Shown piece after piece: positions 45,134 to 53,905 of a stretch of 64,000 nucleotides of DNA (positions are counted from its first letter, which is position 1; the number at the start of each line of letters is the position of its first letter). Location: assembly GCA_024397875.1 (NCBI GenBank), contig CP073344.1:2285001-2349000 (forward strand). The letters are read 5' to 3'. The notes under the pieces are model-generated. The model ran no database searches and had not been told where the DNA came from. It was given only the letters and a program-made list of their open reading frames with translations. The stretch comes from Amphritea atlantica (GTDB lineage: Bacteria > Pseudomonadota > Gammaproteobacteria > Pseudomonadales > Balneatricaceae). A program made the position numbers and the translations under genes.

Positions 45134-45568
45134 ATGACACTGTTAAAACGTGAACAGATTCCAACGGTAGGGCTCGACTTCATGAACCACGACCACCAAG
45201 CAGCGGCCGAACAGATAAACCAGCTGGATCAGTTAATCCGGCAGACTCGTCAAGGAGATAAAGAATCACAGCAACAGATCGAGCCGCTCCTGAAAGAGAT
45301 CTACGCGCACAGTGAGCACCATTTTGCTCATGAGGAAGCGGAGATGGTGCGGGTGAATTTTCCGGCTTATGAATGTCATAAAGGTGAGCATGAACGGGTG
45401 CTGGAAGAGCTCAATCAGGTACTGTTACAGTGGCAGAACAACCAGGATATTGAGCAGCTTGATGACTTCCTCAACACAACGCTGTGTCACTGGCTGATAA
45501 ACCATATCTCAACCATGGACAGCGTTACCGCCATGTTTGTCGGCCGATACGATCACGCTGTCGCCTGA
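45134..45568 (+). CDS. Bacteriohemerythrin
   Basis: 144 residues with the complete di-iron hemerythrin pattern: NHDHQAAAEQIN at the N terminus, then HSEHHFAHEEAEM (about 61-73), YECHKGEHERVL and LINHISTMD near the C terminus. It probably binds oxygen reversibly. The start is the ATG at 45134, GAGGG lying 8 bases upstream; the frame is open a few codons further from a TTG. It is single-domain and monocistronic. Confidence 0.92.
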   Translation: MTLLKREQIPTVGLDFMNHDHQAAAEQINQLDQLIRQTRQGDKESQQQIEPLLKEIYAHSEHHFAHEEAEMVRVNFPAYECHKGEHERVLEELNQVLLQWQNNQDIEQLDDFLNTTLCHWLINHISTMDSVTAMFVGRYDHAVA

Positions 45569-45715
45569 TCCGGTATTATTGAACTAAAGCCAGGAATACC
45601 CCCCGGAAGATGCTACTCAGGAATCCTTTCGGGCCTCAAAAAACGAAAATCACCTCTTTAAAAACATAATGTTAAAGACATTTTTGAAAAAAATTAAAAA
45701 AAAATACATTTTTGA

Positions 45716-45743
45716 TGAACTTTACCTGAACTGGTGTCTCTAA
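45716..45743 (+). promoter_or_regulatory. Sigma-E-like promoter of small RNA unit 1
   Basis: GAACTT (45717-45722), a 16-base gap and TCTAA (45739-45743), close to the sigma-E consensus GGAACTT-N16-TCTRA. The upstream DNA is very A/T rich. Confidence 0.5.
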
Positions 45744-45750
45744 CTTTATA

Positions 45751-45814
45751 CATCAACGTACTATGCAAGACCGGAACTGCCCGGGGGAACCCCTTCCCTC
45801 CGGGCAGTTTTTTT
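45751..45814 (+). ncRNA. Candidate small RNA 1 (about 64 nt)
   Basis: A short unit with no open frame: start inferred 7-9 bases after the -10, a conserved unpaired 5' segment (CATCAACGTA, then CTATGCAAGACC) and a terminator hairpin AACTGCCCGG/CCGGGCAGTT (45775-45784 and 45800-45809) ending in seven T. An inner stem GGGAA/TTCCC extends the hairpin. It aligns without gaps to unit 2, 175 bases downstream. No known RNA family is recognised; expression is inferred. Confidence 0.5.
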
Positions 45815-45890
45815 ATAGGTCACAGTTTTTATAACACCCCTATCTCACCCATCCAGATCATTACACTCATATCAAAACATTATTTTTTGC

Positions 45891-45918
45891 TGAACTTTTT
45901 CACAGCTTCGCTCTCTAT
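45891..45918 (+). promoter_or_regulatory. Sigma-E-like promoter of small RNA unit 2
   Basis: GAACTT (45892-45897), a 16-base gap and TCTAT (45914-45918), with the same spacing as at unit 1. Confidence 0.48.
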
Positions 45919-45925
45919 ATATTTA

Positions 45926-45987
45926 CATCAACGTAATATGTAAAACCCTAACTGCCCGGAGGCCCCCTTCCCTCCGGGCAGTTTTTT
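45926..45987 (+). ncRNA. Candidate small RNA 2 (about 62 nt)
   Basis: Second copy of the unit: ACATCAACGTA, then ATATGTAAAACC, then the terminator arms AACTGCCCGG/CCGGGCAGTT (45950-45959 and 45974-45983) and six T. The loop side differs from unit 1 (inner stem GGAGG/CCTCC) while the outer stem and 5' segment are kept. It lies 151 bases upstream of the hisC start. Confidence 0.5.
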
Positions 45988-46137
45988 ATGTCATTTTTTT
46001 ATAGCGCACTGAAACGGTATAGCAAGAACGAGCTGCTATTTGGTATGCTAAGCGCAACAGTTGCTGCCCGGGAAAAGCGGTCCCCTCCCTGCGGCACACT
46101 TTCTGAAAACTCCTTATATAGCGATACGCCATCCATC

Positions 46138-47199
46138 ATGAGTAGATACTGGAGCCCGGCCATCAGCCAGCTGACCCCCTATGTTCCGGGTGAACAGCCA
46201 AAGGTTGATAACCTGATTAAACTGAATACCAATGAAAACCCTTACCCGCCCTCCCCCAGGGTTGCTGAAGCGATAAATAACTATCCGAAAGAGCGTCTGC
46301 GCCTCTATTGCGATCCCGATGCCACAGCGCTTAAAAATGCACTGGCGAATCATTTTCAGCTGCAATACAACAACATTTTTGTGGGTAACGGTTCCGATGA
46401 AGTACTGGCACTGGCATTTATGGCTTTTTTCCGTCAGGAGAAGCCGCTGCTGTTGCCGGAAACTACCTATAGTTTCTACGATGTCTACTGTCACCTGTAT
46501 GACATTGAGTATCGTCAAATCCCGCTGACAAACGATTTTGAAATCAATTTTAGTGATTATGATCAGCCCAACGGCGGTATTATCTTCGCCAACCCCAATG
46601 CCCCTACTGGTCAGGAAACACCACTGGATCAGATAGAAACGCTACTGCAAAAAAACAGCGGTTCTCTGGTCATCGTTGATGAAGCCTATATCGATTTTGG
46701 CGGCAGCTCCGCGGTTGAGCTGACCCGCAAATATGACAATGTACTGGTGATTCAGACCTTCTCTAAATCCCGCAGCCTGGCAGGCCTTAGGATTGGCTTT
46801 GCCCTGGGACACCCAGACCTGATTGCCGGACTGGAACGGGTTAAAAACTCATTCAACTCTTACCCACTGGATAGTCTGGCAATTGCCGGCGCGGTTGCAG
46901 CACTTGAGGATACTGATTACTTCAATACAACCAACCAGAAAATAATCGATTGCCGCGAGTGGACCACGACCCAACTGGAGCAACTGGGTTTCAGGGTAAT
47001 CCCCTCTAAAACCAACTTTGTCTTCACCAGTCATAAATCGATCAGTGGCACCGAGCTGATGCAATATCTGCGCAGTAATAATCTACTGGTCAGACACTTC
47101 AGCAAACCGGGTATCGAGAACTTCCTGCGTATCACCATTGGCACTTCCGATGAGATGAATACCCTCATTGAAACCCTGAAACGGCATCCGCAGATCTGA
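46138..47199 (+). CDS. hisC: Histidinol-phosphate aminotransferase
   Basis: HisC converts imidazole acetol-phosphate to histidinol-phosphate in histidine synthesis. The 353-residue product has KLNTNENPYPPSP, GNGSDEVL, FANPNAPTGQ, VDEAYIDF and the PLP lysine in TFSKSRSLAGLRIG. The open frame runs back to 45988, into the small RNA 2 terminator; the family N terminus (MSRYWSPAI) begins at 46138. It stands apart from other his genes. A terminator follows. Confidence 0.93.
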   Translation: MSRYWSPAISQLTPYVPGEQPKVDNLIKLNTNENPYPPSPRVAEAINNYPKERLRLYCDPDATALKNALANHFQLQYNNIFVGNGSDEVLALAFMAFFRQEKPLLLPETTYSFYDVYCHLYDIEYRQIPLTNDFEINFSDYDQPNGGIIFANPNAPTGQETPLDQIETLLQKNSGSLVIVDEAYIDFGGSSAVELTRKYDNVLVIQTFSKSRSLAGLRIGFALGHPDLIAGLERVKNSFNSYPLDSLAIAGAVAALEDTDYFNTTNQKIIDCREWTTTQLEQLGFRVIPSKTNFVFTSHKSISGTELMQYLRSNNLLVRHFSKPGIENFLRITIGTSDEMNTLIETLKRHPQI

Positions 47200-47840
47200 T
47201 TGAATAACGGTGATTGAACTACCGTTAAAGCAGACTCGTCAAACAGCAGCCGGAAACGGCTGCTTTTTTATTGCTCGTATCTTTCCCTGCATTTGCCTCT
47301 ATTCAGCAAAATGATGGTTATTCAGGCGCCTCCTCAATAGTACAGATCCTCTGACAGACAGCAGCACTATCCCACCAAACGCTATGATCACTGTTGAATT
47401 ACTCTGCTGCTTCAGTTTCAGGACAACTATTACTTCTACTTCGGTAGCAAAAATCAGATAGAGGAAAGTAGATCAATAACCGCTTCTTTTATAAAGAAAA
47501 CGATTGTCTGTGACTCCGATGAAATCTGTAAACGTTGTTAAAAAGTATTTACCCTTAGGGCACAGAGAGCACTGAGATAAGATGCTCTCTGTACTTCAGC
47601 ATAGTCTGCTGACACAACTGAAAAAAGAGATCAGCCCGAAGGCCATCCAGCTATCAGCGAGAAAATTCCCCATCCCGGGCTATGCCCGTAAGTTCGGGCT
47701 TTGTACGGTGGATATGCAGTAAAACGCTCTCTTTAGAAGATTTATGACTATCCTATTTTGGCAACATTCAGGCCCAGACCTTTACAGAATGATGAAATTG
47801 GTGGATTGTTAATCAATTGGCAGTAGATGTAGGAGGCTGT
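47200..47840. other. 641-base region with hairpins and a doubtful 46-codon frame
   Basis: After the hisC terminator (47244-47268) no recognisable gene is found. There is a 10-bp inverted repeat ACAGAGAGCA/TGCTCTCTGT (47562-47571 and 47583-47592), and a 46-codon frame at 47582-47722 (MLSVLQHSLLTQLKK at its start) without a convincing ribosome site. It may be a gene remnant. It is the left flank of the AraC-amidase islet. Confidence 0.5.
47244..47268 (+). terminator. Intrinsic terminator after hisC
   Basis: AGCAGCCG and CGGCTGCT arms with a GAAA loop and a T run. Confidence 0.9.
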
Positions 47841-48809
47841 ATGCAAATAGATAGTTCGCCAGCGCATGCTGATAAAACGCTGTATCGTAGCTTTGAAACA
47901 TTCGATATTGAACAGCACGCCAATGGTATGAGCGGCTGGCAGGTCAGTTACGATCAAGTGTCGGCTGGACAGTTCAGCGGTCATATTACAGAGCTTAATT
48001 TAAAAGACTTACAACTGGTACGTGACCGCTCAAACAGGGCTATCGTCAAGACAGGCAGAGCCTGGGAAGGCTCATTAAGTTTCAGCGTACCCTATAGGCC
48101 ATTGCCTGAGCACTTCTATTGTGATGGCAATCTATCGTCCCCCGATAGCATACTAATCGCTAAAGGCGACTGTTTACCGGAATTATTAACACCCGAGAAT
48201 TTAGATATTATCTGCATAACCGTAAATACAGAAACACTGATAAATACTGCAAGGCAGCAAAACATAGAATTCTACTTAGATAGCAATTCAGACGGGCACT
48301 ATATTACTAAATTCAAACCCAACTTTGACCTTCTTCGTTATTTAAGAGAGGTACTATCTGAAGACAATATAAATACCCTTATAAAATATGAGAGCCTCCA
48401 GAAAAACGTAAAAGAGACCCTATCCCAACACCTGATTGACATCGTCGACCGTAAACAGGCGCAGTATTTAGGCCCGGTAGCACGTAAGAAAGTGGTCGAC
48501 AAAGCGCGTGAATACGTACTTTCAAACCTTGAAGCGCCTCCTTCAATTATTGAGTTATGTAATATAATTGGTACCAGCAGACGTAAATTACAATACTGTT
48601 TTCAAGATACACTGGGCATTAATCCGGTAACATTTTTACGGCTTATTCGTCTGAATGCAGCTCATAGAGACTTATTAAATCAAAATAACGAAACTTCGGT
48701 TCAGGATATTGCGGCCAAATGGGGATTTTTACATCTGAGTCGTTTTTCTTCGGAGTACAAAACACTATTTAAAGAGCTACCTTCTGAAACATTGAGAAAC
48801 AAACAATAA
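47841..48809 (+). CDS. AraC family transcriptional regulator
   Basis: 322 residues: an N-terminal sensory half of uncertain fold (about 1-210) and a C-terminal AraC/XylS double helix-turn-helix (about 222-322), read from KAREYVLSNLEAPPSIIELC, TSRRKLQYCF, then GINPVTFLRLIRLNAAH and a second helix-turn-helix around IAAKWGFLHLSRFSSEYK. The ATG at 47841 has AGGAGG 4 bases upstream, much better than the earlier in-frame start. Codons are visibly more AT-rich than in flanking genes. It probably controls the three genes downstream. Confidence 0.88.
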   Translation: MQIDSSPAHADKTLYRSFETFDIEQHANGMSGWQVSYDQVSAGQFSGHITELNLKDLQLVRDRSNRAIVKTGRAWEGSLSFSVPYRPLPEHFYCDGNLSSPDSILIAKGDCLPELLTPENLDIICITVNTETLINTARQQNIEFYLDSNSDGHYITKFKPNFDLLRYLREVLSEDNINTLIKYESLQKNVKETLSQHLIDIVDRKQAQYLGPVARKKVVDKAREYVLSNLEAPPSIIELCNIIGTSRRKLQYCFQDTLGINPVTFLRLIRLNAAHRDLLNQNNETSVQDIAAKWGFLHLSRFSSEYKTLFKELPSETLRNKQ

Positions 48810-48903
48810 ACTTTGCCAATTCTGGATAACCCATAATATTAAGTCGCTGTACTGTAAATATGTGAACAAAGATAACAATCACATATTATAACGAGAGCAA
48901 CTT

Positions 48904-49839
48904 ATGAAAAATTCAGTTCTATCAGGGTTATGCTATAGCACCTGTGTTGCCTTAGCCATTGCATCACTGCCTGGTCACGCCAGTGAAAATGGTGCTCCAA
49001 CCACACCGATGGGTGTTTTCGAGTTTGGCACTGGCTTTATGCCTCCCGCAACTCCCACAGGAACTTTCGCTAGCCGGGCAGCCTATTACAGTACAGATAA
49101 AGTAGTTGATAGCCACGGCAAAAAAATAGCGGGCCAGGATCTGTCACTGGATGTGTTTTCGATTTCTGCGGTCTATTTGAAAATGACCGATGAAGAGATA
49201 CTCGGTGCCAAGTATGGTTACTCCGCTATCCTCCCCTTCCTTTATATGAACGCTGATTTATCGGTTTCGGTTCCCAATGTCGGTGTTGTCTTTGAAGATC
49301 ACGCAGATCTATTCAAGCAGGGAGACATGCAGATTATTCCACTGATCCTGCAATGGAATTTAGCGCCGAATCTGGCCATGAATACCCAGTTGCAGATTCA
49401 GCTGCCAACCGGAGACTACGATAAGAACAGACTGGTATCGCCTGGCCTGAATCACTGGGTTATTTCGCCTAACTATGGTGTGTCATACATTTCCGATGCT
49501 GGCTATGAGGTATCCTCAAGTTTCCAGCTGGATATCAGCTCTGAGAACCCAGATACGCATTATACCAATGGCGTTGAGTATCGACATGAGTTTGGTATCG
49601 GCAAACATACAGGCCCATGGACAGTTGGGCTGGGGGGATATTACTACCGTCAGTTAACCGATGATGAAGGGCCGGGTGTGATCGATGGTAACAAGGGAAC
49701 CGTTACCGCACTGGGTCCTGCACTGAGCTATTTTTCACCCGGAAAGCCTGCCGTCTGGCTGCATGCCTACAAAGAGTTCGATGCTGAAAATCGCGCTGAG
49801 GGCTACAACATAGCGATACGTATAGCGATGAGCTTCTGA
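48904..49839 (+). CDS. SphA/MetA-pathway type outer-membrane protein
   Basis: 311 residues with a signal peptide (about 1-26, ending GHA) and a beta-barrel rich in aromatic and glycine residues, matching the COG4313 family named after the phenol-degradation meta-pathway protein (SphA family). Members are thought to take up hydrophobic or aromatic substrates through the outer membrane. Start ATG follows a CGAGAG site. It is first of an apparent operon with the MFS and amidase genes. Confidence 0.85.
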   Translation: MKNSVLSGLCYSTCVALAIASLPGHASENGAPTTPMGVFEFGTGFMPPATPTGTFASRAAYYSTDKVVDSHGKKIAGQDLSLDVFSISAVYLKMTDEEILGAKYGYSAILPFLYMNADLSVSVPNVGVVFEDHADLFKQGDMQIIPLILQWNLAPNLAMNTQLQIQLPTGDYDKNRLVSPGLNHWVISPNYGVSYISDAGYEVSSSFQLDISSENPDTHYTNGVEYRHEFGIGKHTGPWTVGLGGYYYRQLTDDEGPGVIDGNKGTVTALGPALSYFSPGKPAVWLHAYKEFDAENRAEGYNIAIRIAMSF

Positions 49840-49850
49840 GGGTGAAAAAA

Positions 49851-51074
49851 ATGGATAATCAAAATAGTAGTTCTGTCCGGACAGCCACAGGAAGACGCGA
49901 GGGTGTTCTGATCGCCCTGGGCAGTAGCCTGACCATTATGGGATCGGTGATGGTAGCACCTATGCTGCCGAAAATGGGCATGGAATTCGGCCCCACCCAC
50001 CCTCAGGCGGAGATGTTATTACCACTGGCAATTACCGGTCCTGCACTGGCGATCGCGGTGTGCGCCCCCTTAGCGGGTTGGCTTTCAGACCGTACCGGAC
50101 GAAAAAACCTGCTTATTATTGCCACTCTGTTGTATGCCTTACTGGGTGTACTGCCGGCGTTCCTGAATGGTCTGGACGGAATTGTAATCTCCCGTTTGCT
50201 GTTTGGCTGTGCTGAGGCGGCCATCATGACCTGTTGTACTGCTCTGATTGCCGATTACTGGCATGCAGAGGAACGACTTAAATTCGTTAATCTACAGGTA
50301 GTCTCCATTGGCTTAGTCGGATCCGCTTTCTTTGTGATTGGCGGGGTGTTAGGCGAACAATCCTGGCGGCTACCCTTCTATCTCTACCTGCTACCACTGT
50401 TGCTGATCCCATTTTTTATGCGGGTACTCTGGGAGCCCAAGCATCACGCGGCTCAACAGGTCAATGATACGACCTCACGGGTGGCCACTGTGCCTCTGAT
50501 CGTAGGGTATGGGATGATCATGTTTGGTATGGTGCTCAACTTTATTGTACCGATCCAGGCACCCGCCTTACTGGTTTCCATCGGGGTAGTTTCAACCACC
50601 AAAATTGGACTGTCGGCAGGGCTGAGCCTGCTGGCCACCCTGGCAGGCTCGCTGCTCTGGCCTGTTTTCCGGCGTTCATTTGGTATTGCCGGCTGTAATG
50701 CTCTGCTAATGGCACTGATTGGTGTGGCGCTATGGCTCCTTGCCAATGCTAACTCCTATAACAAAGTGATCATCGCGGTCGCCATTCACGGTGTGGGTGC
50801 CGGACTGATGGTGCCAAATATCATGGCCGCCATAATGAATGCGCTACCCGCACCTGTGCGTGGACGCGGTATCGGTGGTTTTACTTCATGCCTGTATCTG
50901 GGGCAGTTCATCAGCCCGATAATTGTTGGGATTCTGATCGCCTCCGGTACAGATCTGCCAGGCGCTATTATACGCCTGTCCATAGCCAGCGCAGCAATCG
51001 CAACTATCTGGCTCATTGTGAGTTTTTTCAAGGGAAACAAAAGGACAGAGATGGCAGATAAGCCTGCGGCTTAG
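49851..51074 (+). CDS. MFS transporter
   Basis: 407 residues with twelve predicted membrane helices and the MFS motif A-like G-W-L-S-D-R-T-G-R-K after helix 2 (about 79-88). It resembles drug/proton antiporter family members and could import or export the substrate of the amidase. GAGGG lies 8 bases before the ATG at 49851; a GTG three codons earlier is possible. It begins 11 bases after the SphA-like gene, so they are coexpressed. Confidence 0.88.
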   Translation: MDNQNSSSVRTATGRREGVLIALGSSLTIMGSVMVAPMLPKMGMEFGPTHPQAEMLLPLAITGPALAIAVCAPLAGWLSDRTGRKNLLIIATLLYALLGVLPAFLNGLDGIVISRLLFGCAEAAIMTCCTALIADYWHAEERLKFVNLQVVSIGLVGSAFFVIGGVLGEQSWRLPFYLYLLPLLLIPFFMRVLWEPKHHAAQQVNDTTSRVATVPLIVGYGMIMFGMVLNFIVPIQAPALLVSIGVVSTTKIGLSAGLSLLATLAGSLLWPVFRRSFGIAGCNALLMALIGVALWLLANANSYNKVIIAVAIHGVGAGLMVPNIMAAIMNALPAPVRGRGIGGFTSCLYLGQFISPIIVGILIASGTDLPGAIIRLSIASAAIATIWLIVSFFKGNKRTEMADKPAA

Positions 51075-51249
51075 CACATCAGTCACATCGACTGATAACG
51101 CTTAACCGCTTAAAAAATGAATACGGCATATTGTTTCCGCTAGCCAGCTTAGTCGGACTGAAGACAGTGTGTCGGTTCTCCCTACTGACGTCTCAGGCAA
51201 CTGAACTAACTCAATAAACACTTAAATAACCAGTTTAAAGGTGAGCGGT

Positions 51250-52692
51250 ATGAAAGATATCCATAAACTCATGGACGAATGTGATGCGACGGCATTAGCC
51301 GGCTTGATTAAGCAGGGTGAGGTAAAAAAAACAGAGTTATTAGAAGCCAGCATAGAACGCCTGGAAAAGGTAAACCCTGCTCTCAATGCCGTCGCTGAAG
51401 AATTATATCAGAGCGCCAGAGATGCGGAACCAACATCCGGCGTATTTGAAGGTATCCCAACACTGGTAAAAGATCTGTTTGCGCCCGTAAAAGAAGCACG
51501 AATGACGAATGGATCTATCGCGCTGGGGGAAGCCCGTCCGCAGCTGGATGACTCCGTTGTCAGCCGTTTAAGGGAGTCCGGTATTCGTTTTATCGGCACC
51601 AGCACTGCGCCGGAATTCGGCACCTCTTACACAACAGAGTCAACGCGTTTTGGTGCAACCCATAACCCCTGGCATCTTCAGCACAGTGCCGGAGGTTCCA
51701 GCGGTGGTGCAGCAGCGATTGTAGCCTCGCGCGTGGTTCCTTTTGCGCATGGCAACGATGGTGGCGGTTCGTTGCGGGTACCGGCATCCTGTTGTGGTGT
51801 TTTTGGCCTCAAACCATCCCGCGGCAGAGTGCCCAGCGGCCCCCTGGTGGGAGAAGGCTGGGGCGGCATGGGAACGGCTCATGCAATCACCCTATCGGTA
51901 CGCGATAGCGCAGCCCTGCTTGATATTGTCTCAGGGGCAGATCTTGGAGCACCTTATGCCAGCCCAACGGACAATAAACCTTTTGCTGCGTCATTGAATG
52001 ACGACCCCCTTAAACCTCTGCGAATAGCGCTAATTGAGGACGCCGGTCCATGGCCAGTATCCCCGGCGGCTCTGGACAGCGTTCGACACGCAGCTAAACT
52101 CTGCAACACTCTGGGTCATCATGTTGAAGTGGTTAAATTTCCGGTAGACCTGCTGAGCTTTTTTGAAGCTGCTTTTAATATTATTGGCCCGAATACTAAA
52201 AGCTATGTCGATATGCTTGGCGATATGCGCGGCGCGCCTGTACAGAATGAAGAGCTGGAGCCCGCGACCCGTATTATCGTTCGGGAAAAAGGTACTATAA
52301 GCGCGGTACAATATGTCAGATCCATTGAGCAAATACATGCTTTAGGCCGTCAGATGGCTGCTTTCTTGCAAAAATTCGACCTGCTACTAACGCCGACGGT
52401 GGTCAGGGAGCCGCCTCAGATAGGCGAGTTGCACGTATTGGATGAATCGATGTCGCTCGAGCAGTTTATCGAGCTGTCACATAGCTACTCACCCTACACC
52501 GCAGTATTCAATGGCACAGGTCAACCGGCCATGTCGGTCCCCCTGTATTGGAGTAATAACGGTTTGCCAATCGGTTCGCATTTTGTTGGTCGCTTCGGTG
52601 ATGAGGCCACTCTGTTTAAACTCGCCCGGCAACTCGAACAACTTCAACCCTGGAATCAGAGAGTTCCCCCGGTGAATGCCTGTATGCGTTAA
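51250..52692 (+). CDS. Amidase signature family hydrolase (6-aminohexanoate-cyclic-dimer hydrolase-like)
   Basis: 480 residues of the amidase signature family. The Ser-cisSer-Lys triad is visible as Lys at about 74 (PTLVKDLF), the cis-Ser in the GGSSGGAA loop at about 150 and the nucleophile Ser at about 174 in GNDGGGSLRVPAS. This spacing is close to that known for NylA (Lys72, Ser150, Ser174), and HNPWHL and GLKPSRGRVPSGP also fit that subgroup. The substrate is not known; it could be a cyclic or aryl amide. A GTG start three codons upstream is possible. It is the last gene of the cluster. Confidence 0.86.
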   Translation: MKDIHKLMDECDATALAGLIKQGEVKKTELLEASIERLEKVNPALNAVAEELYQSARDAEPTSGVFEGIPTLVKDLFAPVKEARMTNGSIALGEARPQLDDSVVSRLRESGIRFIGTSTAPEFGTSYTTESTRFGATHNPWHLQHSAGGSSGGAAAIVASRVVPFAHGNDGGGSLRVPASCCGVFGLKPSRGRVPSGPLVGEGWGGMGTAHAITLSVRDSAALLDIVSGADLGAPYASPTDNKPFAASLNDDPLKPLRIALIEDAGPWPVSPAALDSVRHAAKLCNTLGHHVEVVKFPVDLLSFFEAAFNIIGPNTKSYVDMLGDMRGAPVQNEELEPATRIIVREKGTISAVQYVRSIEQIHALGRQMAAFLQKFDLLLTPTVVREPPQIGELHVLDESMSLEQFIELSHSYSPYTAVFNGTGQPAMSVPLYWSNNGLPIGSHFVGRFGDEATLFKLARQLEQLQPWNQRVPPVNACMR

Positions 52693-52721
52693 TGCATAAT
52701 GAGACTGAAAAATATGGACCA

Positions 52722-52753
52722 TAATAACCCTTCGGTATCCCGAGGGGTTATTG
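52722..52753 (+). terminator. Probable terminator after the amidase operon
   Basis: Near-perfect stem AATAACCC-TTCGG / CCGAG-GGGTTATT with a 4-base loop. The T tail is weak, so the call is moderate. Confidence 0.55.
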
Positions 52754-52857
52754 ACTGAAGAAAAACGCTATTGAAGATCAACAGCAGGTGAGCACTACTT
52801 TGGGGGGCATGCTAAGCCAGGCATCACGGCTGAATCCTACCGTTAAGTCTAACGGAA

Positions 52858-53763
52858 TTACTCACTGCCGCTTATACGGTTTCCGCCCTGCTGTTTAGAA
52901 AGCTGCAGGCAATCCTCTGCCCGGCTAAACATCGATTCAGCGCTGTCCACCTCCCCTGATAGCGTGGCAACACCAATACTGACAGTAAAATGGATATCGG
53001 TACCCGAATGGGGAGCCGACAGATCAGAGACCATACTGCTTACCCGCTTGGCTGCCAGAATACCCTGTTCAGCATTGGTTTCAGGCAGGAGTATAGCAAA
53101 ACCATCTTCGCCAACACGGGCGAGAAAGTCGGCTGTGCGTTTGAGACTGTTGAGCGACTCAGCCAGACGCTTGAGAATCTGGTCCCCGACATCCCAGCCC
53201 CGCTGATCGTTAATCAGCCTCAGGCTATCGACATTAATCAGCATCAGACTACAGGTCCAGTCATAGCGAAGTGCCTGAGCGATGGACTGAGCAAGCACCG
53301 GCATAAGCGCCCTGCGGTTGTACATACCGGTCAGCAGATCTCTTTGTATCTGAGAGGTTTCCCGCTGAGCCATTTTGCGCCGACTGATATCTTCTATCCG
53401 GCAGACCACACTGGGCTCATCCCCGGCCGAGGGAGCCATGCGAACCTCAACCCAGCATGATTCCGCCATTCCCCTCTGTTGCAGGTAAACGATTACAGTC
53501 GGGTCAAACAAAACCTCTTTGACCATCAGCTGATTCAGGCTCAGAGACTTATCAATCATCCCCTGCAACATCGAGGCGATATCGCCGGGAAAAATGTCGT
53601 TGAGATTTTTACCGGTCAGTTCATCAGCCTCTCCCCAGGGGATTGGTGATTCGTTATGTGAGGAAAAAATGATCGTGCCAAGCTGGCTCAGAATCAGCAC
53701 ATCTTCAGAAAGGACATTGAGCAGAGCATCAATTCGGGATTGAAGAATATTGGCATTTTTCAT
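52858..53763 (-). CDS. PAS-GGDEF protein with degenerate active site
   Basis: 301 residues with a PAS domain (about 10-120) and a GGDEF domain (about 140-290). The active-site signature is changed to R-V-G-E-D-G-F in place of R-Y-G-G-D-E-F, so diguanylate cyclase activity is unlikely, yet the inhibition site RTAD five residues earlier is kept. It may act as a cyclic di-GMP receptor. The ATG at 53763 has GGAG at 6-7 bases; an ATG four codons upstream overlaps that site. Confidence 0.83.
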   Translation of the reverse strand: MKNANILQSRIDALLNVLSEDVLILSQLGTIIFSSHNESPIPWGEADELTGKNLNDIFPGDIASMLQGMIDKSLSLNQLMVKEVLFDPTVIVYLQQRGMAESCWVEVRMAPSAGDEPSVVCRIEDISRRKMAQRETSQIQRDLLTGMYNRRALMPVLAQSIAQALRYDWTCSLMLINVDSLRLINDQRGWDVGDQILKRLAESLNSLKRTADFLARVGEDGFAILLPETNAEQGILAAKRVSSMVSDLSAPHSGTDIHFTVSIGVATLSGEVDSAESMFSRAEDCLQLSKQQGGNRISGSE

Positions 53764-53865
53764 TCGTAACTCCATGACAAATTGGTGTTAAGCTTCACTT
53801 ATAACACAGGCTGGAGATCTATCAGAAGGAGCCGTTACCATTCTGTGTAGATAAATCAATTTAAA

Positions 53866-53892
53866 ATAAAAAAACCCGCCGAAGCGGGTTTC
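53866..53892 (-). terminator. Intrinsic terminator after the ornithine decarboxylase
   Basis: On the minus strand AACCCGC and GCGGGTT arms with a TTCG tetraloop and at least five T. Confidence 0.9.
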
Positions 53893-53905
53893 TGAAAGTT
53901 CATAC

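Noticed and set aside
45988..46137. Fifty-codon N-terminal extension of HisC
   Set aside because: It begins within the terminator T run of small RNA 2 and does not match HisC; the family start is at 46138.
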